DNA of 64,000 nt from Paludibacterium denitrificans. Lineage in GTDB: Bacteria > Pseudomonadota > Gammaproteobacteria > Burkholderiales > Chromobacteriaceae. Each line of letters starts with the position of its first letter. Position 1 is the first letter of the stretch. Under the pieces are notes generated by a model. It was not told the origin of the DNA. It saw only the letters and a program-made list of their open reading frames with translations, and did not search any database. Shown piece by piece: positions 41,349 through 51,720 of the stretch. The stretch is from the NCBI RefSeq assembly GCF_009707705.1, contig NZ_WLYX01000001.1, positions 3,038,001 to 3,102,000 of the forward strand, in the 5' to 3' direction. The translations under genes and the position numbers were made by a program.

Positions 41349-42298
41349 TGAAATCACGCTCTTACCCATTGATTGCCGGGCACATCTTCAACACCCCGTT
41401 GATGGTGCTGCCTTCGATGGCTGAAACGGCTGTGGCATGGGCTAAAAAACAGCTGAACATGAATATCGTCATGGCGATGCCCAGCGCCCGGATGATGGAA
41501 GATGACGGCGAAGACACGCTGGATCTTGACCCGCCGACGCCGGACCCGGTGTACGGCGGTGGCGTCGCGGTCATTCCGGTCTACGGGGTACTGGTTTCCC
41601 GGATCGGCCAGCTGGACATGTGCGAGACCATGACGGCATATGAGTCGTTGCGCAGCCAGATTCAGTGCGCACTCAATGATGCGGGCATCAGTCACATCAT
41701 CCTTGATATCGACTCATGCGGCGGATCAGTCGCGGGCTGCATGGAGCTGGCCGACTTCATCTATAGCTGCCGGGGCATCAAACCGATTACCGCACTGGTG
41801 AACTTCAAGGCCTTCAGCGCCGCGTACCTGATCGCCTCGGCCTGCGACGAAATCGTCATGAGCGAAACGTCCGGCGCGGGAAGTATCGGGGTGATCATGC
41901 AGCATGCGGATCTGAGCAAGGCCAATGAAATGGAAGGTATCAGCTATACCACCATCTTTATCGGTAACCACAAGAACGATGGTGACCCGAACCAGCCGCT
42001 GACTGACCAGGCCCGAGCCGTCATGGAGCAGCGCTGCAAGGTGGCTTATGACCAATTCACCGGCCGTGTGGCCAAGTATCGCAATCTCGACGTCAAAGCC
42101 GTGATTGCCACTCAGGCTGGTCTGTATTTTGGTCAGGAGGCCATCGATAGTGGTTTGGCTGACCGCATTGAAGCACCGCAAGACGCCGTCAACCGCATTG
42201 CCAGTGATCTGGCCGCCCAACGCCAGAGCAAACCGCCGCAAAAGATCATGCGTATGCAGGCCCGGGCCGCGGCTCAGGCCATGCAAGCCCAGCTCTAA
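41349..42298 (+). CDS. Prohead protease, S49 (SppA) family
   Basis: 316 residues. Seen: VAVIPVYGVLVSRIG, ILDIDSCGGSVAGCMELADFI, NFKAFSAAYLIASACDEIVMSETSGAGSIGVIMQHADLSKANEMEGI, the S49 serine-peptidase signature with nucleophile Ser in FSAAYL and Lys downstream. In HK97-like phages of this type it processes scaffold and capsid. Intact frame. Lies between portal and capsid. Confidence 0.9.
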
Positions 42299-42320
42299 CG
42301 CCACCCGGCGTATCAACTGA

Positions 42321-42375
42321 AATCCCGCCAAGGCGGGTTTTTTCATTTCTGCCGCCGCCTACGGGTGGCGTTTTT
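42321..42375 (+). terminator. Pair of hairpins before the capsid gene
   Basis: AATCCCGCC / GGCGGGTTTTTT (42321-42343) and GCCGCC / GGTGGCGTTTTT (42353-42375). Confidence 0.7.
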
Positions 42376-42393
42376 CATTTGTGGAGACACTAC

Positions 42394-43700
42394 ATGACTT
42401 ATCTCGAAATGCAGCAGCGTCGCGCCGAAATTGCGGCCCGTACCCAAACCCGGCCAGCCTCGAAGCCGCGGGTACCGGCTTGTCGGCGGAGCAGCTGGGC
42501 GAAGTGCAAAACCTGCAAGCCGAGTTCGATTCCCTGACCCAGAAGATGGAACGCCAGCAAGCCGCTGAAAAGATGGCTGCGGCCGCTGCTACCCAAGTCA
42601 CCACGGCACCGGTTGCTACGCCGACCAAGGTACCGGCCACCCCGGCAGCGCTACGGTCAAAGGCGCTGGCGTGGCACGCATGGTGTCCGCACTGGTACAG
42701 GCTCAAGGTAACTACCATGTGGCGGCGGATATTGCCGACAAGAACGGCTATGGCGCGGATGTCGCCGCCGCGCTGAGTACGGCCACGCCCGGTGCGGGTG
42801 GTGTGCTGATCCCGAGCAATATGTCTCAGGAAGTCATTGAACTGCTGCGCCCGAAGGCAGTTATCCGCAAGATGGGCACCCGCTCGGTTCCGCTGAATAA
42901 CGGCAACCTGACGATCCCGCGCCTGAAAGGCGGTGCATCGGTTGGCTACATTGGCACGGACGGCGATGCACCGACGACTGAAGCCAGTTTTGATGACCTG
43001 AAGCTGTCGTCCAAGAAAATGGCCGCCCTGGTGCCGATCAGTAATGATCTGCTGGCCTACTCTGGCGTGCGTCCGGGTATCGATCAGCTGATCGTGGGTG
43101 ACCTGACCTCGGCCATCGGTGCACGCGAAGACAAGGCTTTCATCCGTGACGACGGGACCGGCAATCTGCCTAAAGGTCTGCGTTTCTGGTGCATTGCCGG
43201 TAACCAGCTGGCCGCCCCGGCCATTGATGCGATTGATGCCGCCGCTCTGCAAGCCATCGAAATCTTCCTGAACAGCTTGATCCTGCTACTGGAAGGCGTC
43301 GATGCCAACATGGTCACCCCGGGCTGGCTGATGTCCCCACGTACCTTCCGCTTCCGGAAGGCCTGAAAGACCTGAAGGGTAACAAGGTCTACCCGGAGAT
43401 GGCCCAAGGCCAGTTGAAAGGCTACCCGATCGGCAAAACCACCCAGATCCCGAACAACCTCGGCCAGTCTGGTAAGGAATCCGAGTTGTACTTCGTTGAT
43501 TTCAACGACTGCTTCATCGGTGAAGATGAAACCCTGATGATCGACTTCTCCAAAGAAGCGACCTATAAGGATTCCGACGGCAACATGGTCAGCGCCTTCC
43601 AGCGTGACCAGACGCTGGTACGGGTGATCTCCAAACATGACTTTGGTCCGCGTCACGTTGAATCCATCGCGGTCGGTACCGGCGTCACCGGGGCGCCTAA
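42394..43700 (+). CDS. Major capsid protein, HK97 fold
   Basis: Seen: N-terminal coiled-coil delta domain (LEMQQRRAEIAART, AEQLGEVQNLQAEFDSLTQKME), linker, then GGVLIPSNMSQEVIELLRPKAVIRKMG, IPRLKGGASVGYIGTDGDAPTTEASFDD, KMAALVPISNDLLAYSG, EDKAFIRDDGTGNLPKGL and C-terminal FNDCFIGEDETLMIDFSKEA. Breaks at about 42450, 42650, 43358 and 43690; the last converts VTWGA-stop (ACCTGGGG) to ACCGGGG. About 433 residues, the normal precursor size. Confidence 0.92.
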
Positions 43701-43745
43701 TCGGTTGGCCCGCTACGGCGGGCCGAATCCTTTCTGGAGAAAGAC

Positions 43746-43907
43746 ATGAAGATCATCAAGTTCCTGAAACCCTACGCCCTCTACACGTCGAGCGATATCG
43801 CCGGTTTCGACGATGACAAGGCCGACAAGCTGATTGAAGCCAAGATTGCCGAGGCATACGAGGCCCCGGCAGACGATAAGGCCGACAAAAAATCGGCCAA
43901 GGACTAA
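43746..43907 (+). CDS. Small phage head protein, 53 residues
   Basis: Seen: MKIIKFLKPYALYTSSDIAG, then FDDDKADKLIEAKIAEAYE and a Lys/Asp-rich tail. Located between capsid and head-tail connector as in many lambdoid-type siphoviruses. ATG preceded by GGAGAAAG. A GC-rich hairpin TTGGCCCGC/GCGGGCCGAA lies just before it. Confidence 0.6.
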   Translation: MKIIKFLKPYALYTSSDIAGFDDDKADKLIEAKIAEAYEAPADDKADKKSAKD

Positions 43908-43910
43908 GCC

Positions 43911-44546
43911 ATGTCTGCCGTGTTGATCGAACGCAGCACGGCATCCGTGCTGGAACTGGCCGACATCAAGCGGCAATGCCGGATCGATGATGACCTGACG
44001 GAAGATGATTCGCTGCTTGTCATGCTGGAAAAGGCCGCAGTAAGGGCGTGTGAGAAACGGATACGTGGACCGGTCCTGACAGCCACGTATATGGAGACGT
44101 TGGCCGAATGGCCAGCGGTTCCCCGGCTGACCTTGCAAACGGCTGGAGCATTTGAAGTTACGGACATTGCCCTGTCGATTGGCGGGAATCCATTTCCCCG
44201 GCATGACTTCCATGCCTTGCCCTCGCCGCCTGCCCTACAGATCAAGCCGCATCACCTGGCGCCAGCCTGTGGTGCCATTCGCCATGACGGTCACCTCCAC
44301 CGCTCCAGCCGTTTATGGCCTCATGTGGATGCCGTCGCCAATGCCATCCAGATTCGTTATAAGGCAGGGTTGGCTGAAACCGGTGACAACGTGCCTGAAG
44401 ACGTCCGGCAATGGCTGCTTTTTACCATCGGGACCCTGTATGAGTACCGCGAGCGGTTTGTGGTTGGCCAAACTGTGACGGAAGTGCCCGGCGGATTTGT
44501 CGATTCATTGCTTGATCCCTATACCTTGCGCGAGGTGACGCTATGA
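43911..44546 (+). CDS. Head-tail connector, gp6-like
   Basis: 211 residues. Seen: VLELADIKRQCRIDDDLTEDDSLL, AAVRACEKRIRG, TYMETLAEWPAVPRLTLQT, IQIRYKAGLAETGDNVPEDVRQW, FTIGTLYEYRERF and C-terminal LLDPYTLREVTL. The centre (HALPSPPALQ to DAVANAI) does not match the family well and is probably passed through two compensating frame errors. Neighbours are capsid and H-T join genes. Confidence 0.8.
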   Translation: MSAVLIERSTASVLELADIKRQCRIDDDLTEDDSLLVMLEKAAVRACEKRIRGPVLTATYMETLAEWPAVPRLTLQTAGAFEVTDIALSIGGNPFPRHDFHALPSPPALQIKPHHLAPACGAIRHDGHLHRSSRLWPHVDAVANAIQIRYKAGLAETGDNVPEDVRQWLLFTIGTLYEYRERFVVGQTVTEVPGGFVDSLLDPYTLREVTL

Positions 44547-44866
44547 GAGCCGGAAAGCTTCGACATCGCATCACTATCGAAAAACAGGCCAAGGGCAAGA
44601 ACCTGTCTGGTGAGTCACGGCTGGATGAATGGGAGCCTGTCCTGCCTCGAATCTGGGCCAACATCTCAGACCTGACCGGTCGGGACAAGATCAATGACCT
44701 GACCACCAGCGAAATCGATGCCCGTGGCTATTTGCGCTGGCGCAATGGCATTCATGCCGGGATGCGGGTCAAACACCGTGACCGCTATTACCTGATCACG
44801 AATGAACCGATCGATCGGATGGGTACCCGATCCGAGATGGAGCTTTTGCTGAGGATGATGGACTGA
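44543..44866 (+). CDS. Head closure protein (phage H-T join family)
   Basis: 107 residues. Seen: MRAGKLRHRITIEKQAKGKN, WEPVLPRIWANISDLTGRDK and GMRVKHRDRYYLITNEPIDRMGTRSEMEL, the SPP1 gp16/HK97 gp7-type pattern. Overlaps both neighbours by 4 and 1 bp. Confidence 0.8.
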   Translation: MRAGKLRHRITIEKQAKGKNLSGESRLDEWEPVLPRIWANISDLTGRDKINDLTTSEIDARGYLRWRNGIHAGMRVKHRDRYYLITNEPIDRMGTRSEMELLLRMMD

Positions 44867-45363
44867 TGGCCGATGTTGAGCTTCAGATTGATCCCCGTGC
44901 GGGTGAGCTTTTTATTCGCCTGCATGGCATCAGTAGTGTTCTGGATGACCGCCGGGCACTGAGTAAGCCTCTGCTGTCTGGGATGCGGATCATCCAGCGC
45001 CGGGCCAAGGCTGATGCGCCTAAAGACACCGGTTTCCTGCGTTCCCAGATCATTGCCTGGACGAATGTTCGCAGCAGCGATCCGCTCACTGGGTTTGTGA
45101 CGGTGGCCACCCGGGCAAAACGCAGCCGTAACGGCACACTCAAAAATGCCCGGCTTTCGGCAAAGCGTAGCACTGGTAGAAAGGTAGATGTCGTCACGGC
45201 CTTTTATGGTCAATTTCAGGAAAAAGGGACGAGCAAAATGCCTGCACATGCCTTCCTTTCCCCTGCTGTCGAAGAAGTCGGCGAGCAAGCCAGAGAGCAA
45301 GTCGCGGCTGAGGTACAGGCTACGATGCTGAAATTGGTGGGAGAACGCCTTGCAAACCTTTGA
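44866..45363 (+). CDS. Tail completion protein, HK97 gp10 family
   Basis: 165 residues. Seen: SKPLLSGMRIIQRRAKADAPKDTGFLRSQI, FYGQFQEKGTSKMPAHAFLSPAVEE, the gp10 signature (AP.DTG.L, Y..F.E.GT...PA.PFL.PA). Overlaps the next gene. Confidence 0.87.
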   Translation: MADVELQIDPRAGELFIRLHGISSVLDDRRALSKPLLSGMRIIQRRAKADAPKDTGFLRSQIIAWTNVRSSDPLTGFVTVATRAKRSRNGTLKNARLSAKRSTGRKVDVVTAFYGQFQEKGTSKMPAHAFLSPAVEEVGEQAREQVAAEVQATMLKLVGERLANL

Positions 45364-45769
45364 TATTGCCCGATTGGTCTATGGCTTGCTGGAAGGCCCG
45401 CTGGAAGGACGCGTTGCACTTGGACGCTTGAATGTCCGGCGGGAGGATGTTGCTGCGCCACTGTCGGTCATCCACGTCCAGAAAAACGTTCCGAATGAAA
45501 ACCAGAAGCTCAATACACGGCTGGATATCGTCAAAATCGTGATATCGACGATGATCGATGCCAGCAGCGGCGAGCTGTATAGCCGCATGGAACCCCATCT
45601 GAATGCCCTTCGCACGGCATTATTTGCTGATCGGCGGCTGGCGCGTCAGCAAGGCGTGATTGAGGTACAGGAAGGGGAAACAGTGCATGACTACAACCCC
45701 GAAGAGCTGGTTTATCTGGTCGATCTGACGATTGAAATCAAGTACCGCCGAGAGGCCGGACAGCCTTAA
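45350..45769 (+). CDS. Tail terminator (DUF3168/gp17-like)
   Basis: 139 residues with TTG start at 45350. Seen: FDIARLVYGLLEGPLEGRVALGRL, APLSVIHVQKNVPNENQKLNT and YNPEELVYLVDLTIEIKYRR. Pattern and position (after gp10-like) fit the tail terminator that caps the tail tube. Confidence 0.75.
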   Translation: MQTFDIARLVYGLLEGPLEGRVALGRLNVRREDVAAPLSVIHVQKNVPNENQKLNTRLDIVKIVISTMIDASSGELYSRMEPHLNALRTALFADRRLARQQGVIEVQEGETVHDYNPEELVYLVDLTIEIKYRREAGQP

Positions 45770-45775
45770 CCCCCT

Positions 45776-45828
45776 AACCCGCCTTGGCGGGATTTTTTTG
45801 CCTATAACCCGCTATCAGCGGGTTTTTT
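45776..45828 (+). terminator. Double terminator before tail tube gene
   Basis: AACCCGCC / GGCGGGATTTTTTT (45776-45799) and AACCCGCT / AGCGGGTTTTTT (45806-45828). Confidence 0.85.
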
Positions 45829-45845
45829 ATGTAAGGACCCGCTAA

Positions 45846-46380
45846 ATGTCTGCTCCGATTCAAGAATACAGCTATGTCGGTTGTGGTGCTGTCAAGTTGA
45901 AGCTTGCTGATGCCGATCCGGTACCCGTCGGTAACTGCTCTGCCCTGTCTCTGAAGATGAGCGTTGATGAAAAAACGCTGACCGACTACACCAATGGCGG
46001 TGGTGGTACCGGAACAAGATGACGCGCATCAAGGATGTCAGCGTCGAGATGGATCTGCGCGAACTGTCGCTTAAGCCAACATCGGCCTGGCCCTGAACAG
46101 TACGGTCATCGTTGATGATGCAACAGGCAAGGCCACAATCGAAGCCCTGACGGCCATGGGCAAAGAATACACCCTGATCTTTGAAGGTATGAACGACGCG
46201 CAGTCTGGCGCCAGTGTCGACGTCACCGTACATCGCTTCAAGCCGACGCTTGCTGAAAGCCCTGGATTTGATCGGTGATGACTTTGCCACGCTGAAGATC
46301 AAGGGGTCTGCGCTGGTGGATAAGACGCAGCCAGCTTAAAGTCTCGCTACTTCGTCGTGGTGATGGATACCAAGGTTTAA
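45846..46380 (+). CDS. Major tail tube protein
   Basis: About 176 residues. Seen across frames: MSAPIQEYSYVGCGAVKLKLAD, PVPVGNCSALSLKMSVDEKTLTDYTNGGG, VSVEMDLRELS followed after GCTTAAGC (46069) by ANIGLALNSTVIVDD, YTLIFEGMNDAQSGA, DLIGDDFATLKIKGSALVD, and after GCTTAAAG (46335) KSRYFVVVMDTKV. Also an extra C in AGCCCTGG at 46258. Restored frame gives a typical tube protein. Confidence 0.8.
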
Positions 46381-46468
46381 CGGATCTATTGGTTAGTTCA
46401 TCAAGGATGGGCTTTTTCTCATAACCGTTTGTCATGTATTCTTGCTGCATAACTACAAGCAGGAATAC

Positions 46469-46906
46469 ATGATGAACACCACGCACCTTCTTGTGGCTGC
46501 CATCGCCATGGCGACAGCCTCAGCCCCTTCATTTGCCGTCTACAAATGCAACGTGGGTGGGAAAACCGTTTACTCCGATACCCAGTGCCAGGCTGGTACC
46601 GGCGATGCCAGGATAAACGGTAACGTCAGCACCTATCAGCTGACACGAAAAGATCACTATGACATGGATAGGGCTGTTGACCGTATCCATGCTGAGGAAT
46701 CTGAGCGGAACTATCAGCGCCGCATGGATGAAATCGATCGTAAATATAAATCGGCTGCGGAAGAAACAAGGAAAAACGCATGCCAGTACTTCAATAATGA
46801 ATTAGACCGTGTTCGTGAAAATAAAAGAGTAACAGGATATTCGTCAGAATACGAAAACAGGCTAAAGCTTCATCTATCACAGAACAATTGCCGGTATTTT
46901 AAATAA
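46469..46906 (+). CDS. Exported DUF4124-like cargo protein
   Basis: 145 residues. Seen: signal peptide MMNTTHLLVAAIAMATASAPSFA, then VYKCNVGGKTVYSDTQCQAG (DUF4124-type, with a Cys pair), a long charged coiled coil (DRIHAEESERNYQRRMDEIDRKY) and C-terminal CQYF / NNCRYF cysteines. AT content is higher than in flanking tail genes. Sits between tail tube and tail chaperone genes, a place for moron insertion. Confidence 0.7.
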   Translation: MMNTTHLLVAAIAMATASAPSFAVYKCNVGGKTVYSDTQCQAGTGDARINGNVSTYQLTRKDHYDMDRAVDRIHAEESERNYQRRMDEIDRKYKSAAEETRKNACQYFNNELDRVRENKRVTGYSSEYENRLKLHLSQNNCRYFK

Positions 46907-46927
46907 AAGCCATCACTGGAAACGACA

Positions 46928-47617
46928 ATGAACTTGTATGATTTTCTTGGTGTTGATCAGTCGGCAAGCGATGAGCAGATCAAAAGCGCCATAATGAAAA
47001 AGGCTGATGAACAAAAATCATCGGCTTCCCCTTCACAATACGACATGTCAATGATTAGACATGCCATTGAAGTTCTTCAGGACGGTAACAAGCGTAAAGA
47101 ATACGATGTAAGTCTCAGTCAATATACTGAGACAAGACGCATTGAAATTGAGCCAATGTATGAACAGAATGTTGACTATGGGGTTCTTCTGCTGTGCTTG
47201 CCCATATCTTTTTCAGGCGCAATAACTCTTATGTCTTCATTTGTTAATCAGTTTTTCCTAATGGAAAACATGATAATTTGTTTATTTTCATTAATGGTAT
47301 GCTCAACAGGTATAATTGCAGCAATTGAAGAGTCTAAAAATTCAATTAAAACAAAAAACGATCCATTGCCACCGTTCATAAACTTTTTGGGAATAATGTT
47401 GCTGTGGCCATATGGTTACTGCTCATATATGGCGAGTCGACGCAGATATGGATACGCAAATCCACTATTAACAACAATAATCATTGCAATTATAACAACA
47501 CTGCTTTTTGCTTACCCTGCTTATAAGGCGCACAAGTTAAAAACAGAGTTTAAAGAAAGAATGGAAAAAATAATAAATAATCCATTTAAATTTTCAGAAC
47601 AAAATAAATTTAAATAA
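46928..47617 (+). CDS. AT-rich membrane protein with J-like N terminus
   Basis: 229 residues. Seen: MNLYDFLGVDQSASDEQIKS, AIEVLQDGNKRKEYDVSL, the DnaJ helix II-III pattern but without the HPD tripeptide required to stimulate Hsp70; then three or four hydrophobic helices (about residues 77-97, 102-122, 150-170, 190-210) and a Lys/Asn-rich tail. The gene is much more AT-rich than the phage. With the preceding exported protein it forms a cargo pair. Function unknown; membrane sensing or superinfection exclusion is speculative. Confidence 0.65.
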   Translation: MNLYDFLGVDQSASDEQIKSAIMKKADEQKSSASPSQYDMSMIRHAIEVLQDGNKRKEYDVSLSQYTETRRIEIEPMYEQNVDYGVLLLCLPISFSGAITLMSSFVNQFFLMENMIICLFSLMVCSTGIIAAIEESKNSIKTKNDPLPPFINFLGIMLLWPYGYCSYMASRRRYGYANPLLTTIIIAIITTLLFAYPAYKAHKLKTEFKERMEKIINNPFKFSEQNKFK

Positions 47618-47633
47618 CATTTTTTAATCACAC

Positions 47634-47663
47634 AAAAAGCCACGTAAATTCGTGGCTTTTTTA
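47634..47663 (+). terminator. Terminator after the cargo pair
   Basis: AAAAAGCCACG / CGTGGCTTTTTTATTT hairpin with TAAATT loop. Confidence 0.85.
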
Positions 47664-47675
47664 TTTGGAGCTTCC

Positions 47676-48085
47676 ATGCTTAAAAAGCTGATTACCCTCG
47701 ATGACGGTAAAGAGGTGATTGTCCGTGAACTGACGGTGAAACAGGTCCGTGACCTCTTCATGAAACCACCGGTAGACCTGGTTGATTCGTTGATGCTGGG
47801 TGAGTGTTCGCTGACCGAATTGGCAGATATCAGTAACCTGTCGAAAGAAGACATGGAAAGCATGGCGCCTTCCGATCTGCAAGCCGTGCTTGATGCAGCC
47901 AAGGAGGTAAACCCGGGTTTTTTCGAACTGAAAGAACGGCTCGAAAAACTCGACCGGGCAAGAGCCTGAAGGCGTTTGACACCGTTCTGGCCGCGATGAC
48001 CCGTCTTGGTCATACAAATGTTCTCTCCTATCCCTATTCCTACTTCATGACAGCTGTTGAGGAGGCTTCCCATGGCAAGCAATGA
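47676..48085 (+). CDS. Tail assembly chaperones G and G-T (by -1 frameshift)
   Basis: Chaperones the tape measure protein. Seen: G product of 97 residues (MLKKLITLDDGKEVIVRELT, FMKPPVDLVDSLMLGECS, ending LDRARA, stop 47969), and a second frame open from the region of the A run GAAAAAC (47943-47949) to 48085 containing AFDTVLAAMTRLGHTNVLSYPYSYFMTAVEEA. The -1 phase is right for the conserved programmed frameshift of siphovirus tail genes. The slippery string is not a perfect X-XXY-YYZ heptamer; a lost A in the read is possible. Confidence 0.75.
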
Positions 48086-51000
48086 CATGTTTATCCGCAT
48101 GGTTATGTCTGGTGACGCCTCCCCATTCCTGAAAGAAGTCGTTTCTGCTGAAAGCCGGTTCAAGGGCGCTTTGTCCGGCATGTCATCCCGTGCGGCTCGT
48201 ATGGAGCTGTTTGATAAGCTGAAAGAGGACGCAAAGACTGCCGCCGCGGAGTTCTTCAAACTGAAGAAGGAAGCAGATGCCTTGCGGCAGGCTATCGCCC
48301 AGTCAGAGTCTCCGGGCCGGGACATGGAGAAGATGCTGCTAGCGACCGAGAAGGCGCTGACCAAGGCTGAAACCCGCATGGGCAAGACGCGTGGCTCGTT
48401 GCAGGACATGCGCCATGAGCTACAGGCGGCCGGGGTCGATACGAAGAACCTTGCTGCTGAGCAAGAGGCCATGTCGCAGCGAATTGCGGCCGTTACGCAG
48501 CGCTTGAATTCAACCCGCAAGGTCGACGATGCCCGCCAAATCCTTGGGGTACAGTCGGCACATGATGTGGAGCAGCAGATCCATCAGGTGCAGGCAGCTT
48601 ATCAACGGCTGGTAACGAGCGGAAAACTCAGCTGGTCCGAGCAAGCCAACGCGGCAATGGCCATGCAGCAACGCGTTACCGAGCTACGAGGTCAACTTGC
48701 GCAGCCTATTCAGGCTGGGCTGTTCAGCAACATCAAGTCCGAGGTCTTGGGAACAATTGCCGCCATGGCTTCACTGACGGCAGCCATTAACGCCACAAAA
48801 TCGGTGCTGACGGTTGGCGGTCAGTACGAAATGCTGCAAACCCAGCTGAACAATGTCGAGAAGTCCGCCGTACTCGGTGCTGGCGCCATGGACAAGCTGA
48901 AACAGATGGCACTGGATACGCCGTTCGGTGTTCAGGGGCTGACGCAGTCGTATACCCAGCTGAAAAACTTCGGCCTCGACCCAATGTCCGGTGCGCTGCA
49001 AGCCGCGTCCGATCAGGCCGCCAAACTTGGCGGAAGTCAGGAGACGCTGGGCCGGATCACCCTCGCCCGGGTCAAGCCTGGTCGAAAGAAAAACTGCAGG
49101 GTGAGGAAGCCTTGCAGCTGATTGAAGCCGGGGTGCCGGTTTGGGATCTGCTCGGTAAAAAAATCGGCAAATCCGCCAGCGAGCTGCAGACCCTGTCCGC
49201 CAGTGGCCAGCTTGGCCGGGACAGCATCCGTCAGCTGATCGCCGCGATGGAAGATGATGCCAAGGGAGCCGCCGCATCTAACGTCAGTACCGGCAAGGTG
49301 TTGTGTCAAATCTGCAGGATATCTGGGAGCAGTTTCTGGCTGAGATTTCCAAAAATGGCCCGATGGATGCGGCCAAAGAGCAGATCACGATCCTGATGAA
49401 TGCCATTCGGCAGTCTTTTGCGGATGGAACGGCGGTGCAACTTGGCCACAACATTGCCACGGCCATCAATGCCATCGGCGAAATCTGCCGGGTGACGGTG
49501 GGCTTCGTGAATCAGCATTCCGAGGCCATCAAGCTGCTTGTTGAGACGTGGCTTGGCGCAAAAATCCTGACGCAAGCCATTATCTGGCTGGGAGGTATCT
49601 CGAGTGCCTTGACGGCCCTGCAGACGGCCGCCTCTGTCAAAACGGTCATCGGTATTTCGCTCAACAAATCCGGAATGGCCGGGGCGGCTTCAGAGATTTC
49701 CAGTTTGTTCGGCCTGCTCAGCAAGATTCCATCCCTGACGACGCTGACATTCGCCACCGTGGGTATCACGGCGGCCGTAGCCGCGATTTCTGCCATCAAC
49801 ACGGTTCTCGACATCCAGAATGAAAAGTTGCAACGCAAGTTGAAGCTAATGGGGGAAATCGATGATCTGCAGCGTCAGGGGGTAAAGGACAATCGCTCGG
49901 GTAGTGAAACCTCTGTTCTGACTCCGGACCAACTGTCTGGCTACTCAAAAGAAGACCTCGCAAAGTATCAGAATGATCTGAAACGGGCGCATGACATCAA
50001 TAACAAGATGGCGACGCAGCAGTACCAGACCGTCATGGACAAGGGGGGCGATCCGGAGAAAGACGCGGAGTATCGAAAGCGGTTTGATAACACCATCCTG
50101 TATGCCAAAGCCCTTAAGGATCTGGAAAAGTATCAGGCTAACCGCCTGCAGATTGAGGAGCGCTATAGCAAGACAGTCGATGGCGTGCGTAAGGGGCAGC
50201 TGGCCAACCTGGCCGAATCGCTGGCCAAAGAGCAAAAGCTGTACGACAAGTACAACGATCTGCTCAAGCAGGCCACCGACACCCGGTTGAAGCATCAGGA
50301 CGCCTGGGCCGGTAAGAAAGGCACGGATCCGGCAGAAAAGGCCAAAGACCCACAGGACATGGGGACGACAGACTTTTTTGAAGGTCAGGCTAAAGCCTCT
50401 TCCCTGTCCCGCAAGGCACAAGACAGCCTCGCCACCTACAAGCAGTCCGGCAAAGATGAGGATCTGCGCAAGTACCGACAAGACGCCGCGGCGGCGGAAA
50501 AGCAATTCCAGTCACTATCTGACGTGATCGACAAGCTTCGTGAGGCCGGGAAGATCACCAAGGGCGAATATGACTGGATGAACCAGAGCGCTGGCTCCTT
50601 GCAGGATGGCTTTGATGCCAAAACGGAAAACTCTGCCAAAGACAAGCTGCAAGAAGTCATGGCGAAGATCGAGTCGTTAAAGCAGGCGGCCGAGTCGGTG
50701 AAAAACCTGCAGATCGGCTTCGATACCGAAAAAGGCATGCGGGATCTGGAGAGCTTGATGGCCAGCTTTGAGCAAGCCGCGCACCAGCGACCCATTCAGA
50801 TCCCGACGCAATTTGTCGGGCCGGATGGGAAGTACCTGACGGATGCCCGCAAGGATGTTGGCTTGCTTACCACGCCCTATTCCCCTGCCGACCATTCAGG
50901 CCAATGCCGAGGGTGGGTTGATTTCTGGCCCGGGTACGGGGACGTCAGACAGCATCCTGTCTCGACTATCCAACGGTGAGTTTGTGATGACAGCGTCAGC

Positions 51001-51277
51001 CGTCGGCCATTACGGCCCCGAGCTGATGGAGGCGATCAACCAGCGCCGGTTGCCGAAGTTTGCTACCGGTGGACTGGTCGGGTCTCTCCCGTCCTTCACT
51101 GACAACCTGAACCTGCCGGATCCGGAGCAGTTGTCGCGCCCGGCGACACCGGCAGCGCTGACGCCCATCAACATTCATCTTCCGGGGATCAGCGATCCGG
51201 TGACGATGCACGGCAGTGAGGATGCCGTCAGCCAGCTGACCGCTGCCGCCCGGATGCTCAATCTCAAACAGGGATAA
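48072..51277 (+). CDS. Tape measure protein
   Basis: Sets tail length. About 1,070 residues in restored frame, frames joined near 49085, 49300 and 50905. Seen: N-terminal coiled coil (ESRFKGALSGMSSRAARMEL...), TVGGQYEMLQTQLNNVEKSAVLGAGAMDKLKQMALDTPFGVQGLTQSYTQL (tape-measure N-terminal domain), hydrophobic middle (ILTQAIIWLGGISSALTALQ, ATVGITAAVAAISAINTVL), helical Lys/Gln/Asp-rich segment and a Gly-rich end with NAEGGLISGPGTGTSDSI. Overlaps the G-T frame. Confidence 0.9.
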
Positions 51278-51280
51278 CGC

Positions 51281-51691
51281 ATGAATGACCAAACCTTGAT
51301 GCTGGATGGGGTGCCGATCCCCATTCTGGCAGGGTTAGACCTGTCCCAAAGCTATGAAGAAATCGGCGGTAAAACCCTGCTCCGCACGCGCTCTGGCAAG
51401 GCAGTATCGCAAGCGCGTTGGAAGCGGTTAAAGACGACGGTGCAAGGTGGGGGCTGGATACCGGCGCCGCTGGCCGGACTGGATACAGCCGTCCCTCACA
51501 CACTGGACTGCATCGTTCCGCGTGTCGTTCCGATCGGAACTGTCGTGAGCGAACGGCCGGATCTGCCCGGGTTTGAGATGGAAGGCGGCTACCAGTATTG
51601 GCCGCGGCTGACCGGCTATCTCACCGTCAGCGATAGCGGTGATGTGCGAAATGCCGGGTATACCTGGTCGATCACGCTTGAGGAGGAATAA
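51281..51691 (+). CDS. Minor tail protein, 136 residues
   Basis: Seen: MNDQTLMLDGVPIPILAGLD, YEEIGGKTLLRTRSGKAVSQARW, GGWIPAPLAGLD, YWPRLTGYLTVS, ending AGYTWSITLEEE. Located directly after the tape measure, where minor tail (gpM/gp18-like) genes lie. Unrecognised by name. Confidence 0.6.
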   Translation: MNDQTLMLDGVPIPILAGLDLSQSYEEIGGKTLLRTRSGKAVSQARWKRLKTTVQGGGWIPAPLAGLDTAVPHTLDCIVPRVVPIGTVVSERPDLPGFEMEGGYQYWPRLTGYLTVSDSGDVRNAGYTWSITLEEE

Positions 51692-51719
51692 AACAAGCCC
51701 CGATTCTCGGGGCTTGTTT
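51691..51719. terminator. Bidirectional terminator between tail gene and hicB
   Basis: AAACAAGCCCC / GGGGCTTGTTT hairpin with GATTCTC loop between convergent genes. Confidence 0.9.
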
Positions 51720-51720
51720 C

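Noticed and set aside
44363-44376. GGTTGGCTGAAACC in the prophage as another copy of the 13-bp repeat
   Set aside because: It differs inside the core GGCCGAA and is no better than chance similarity.
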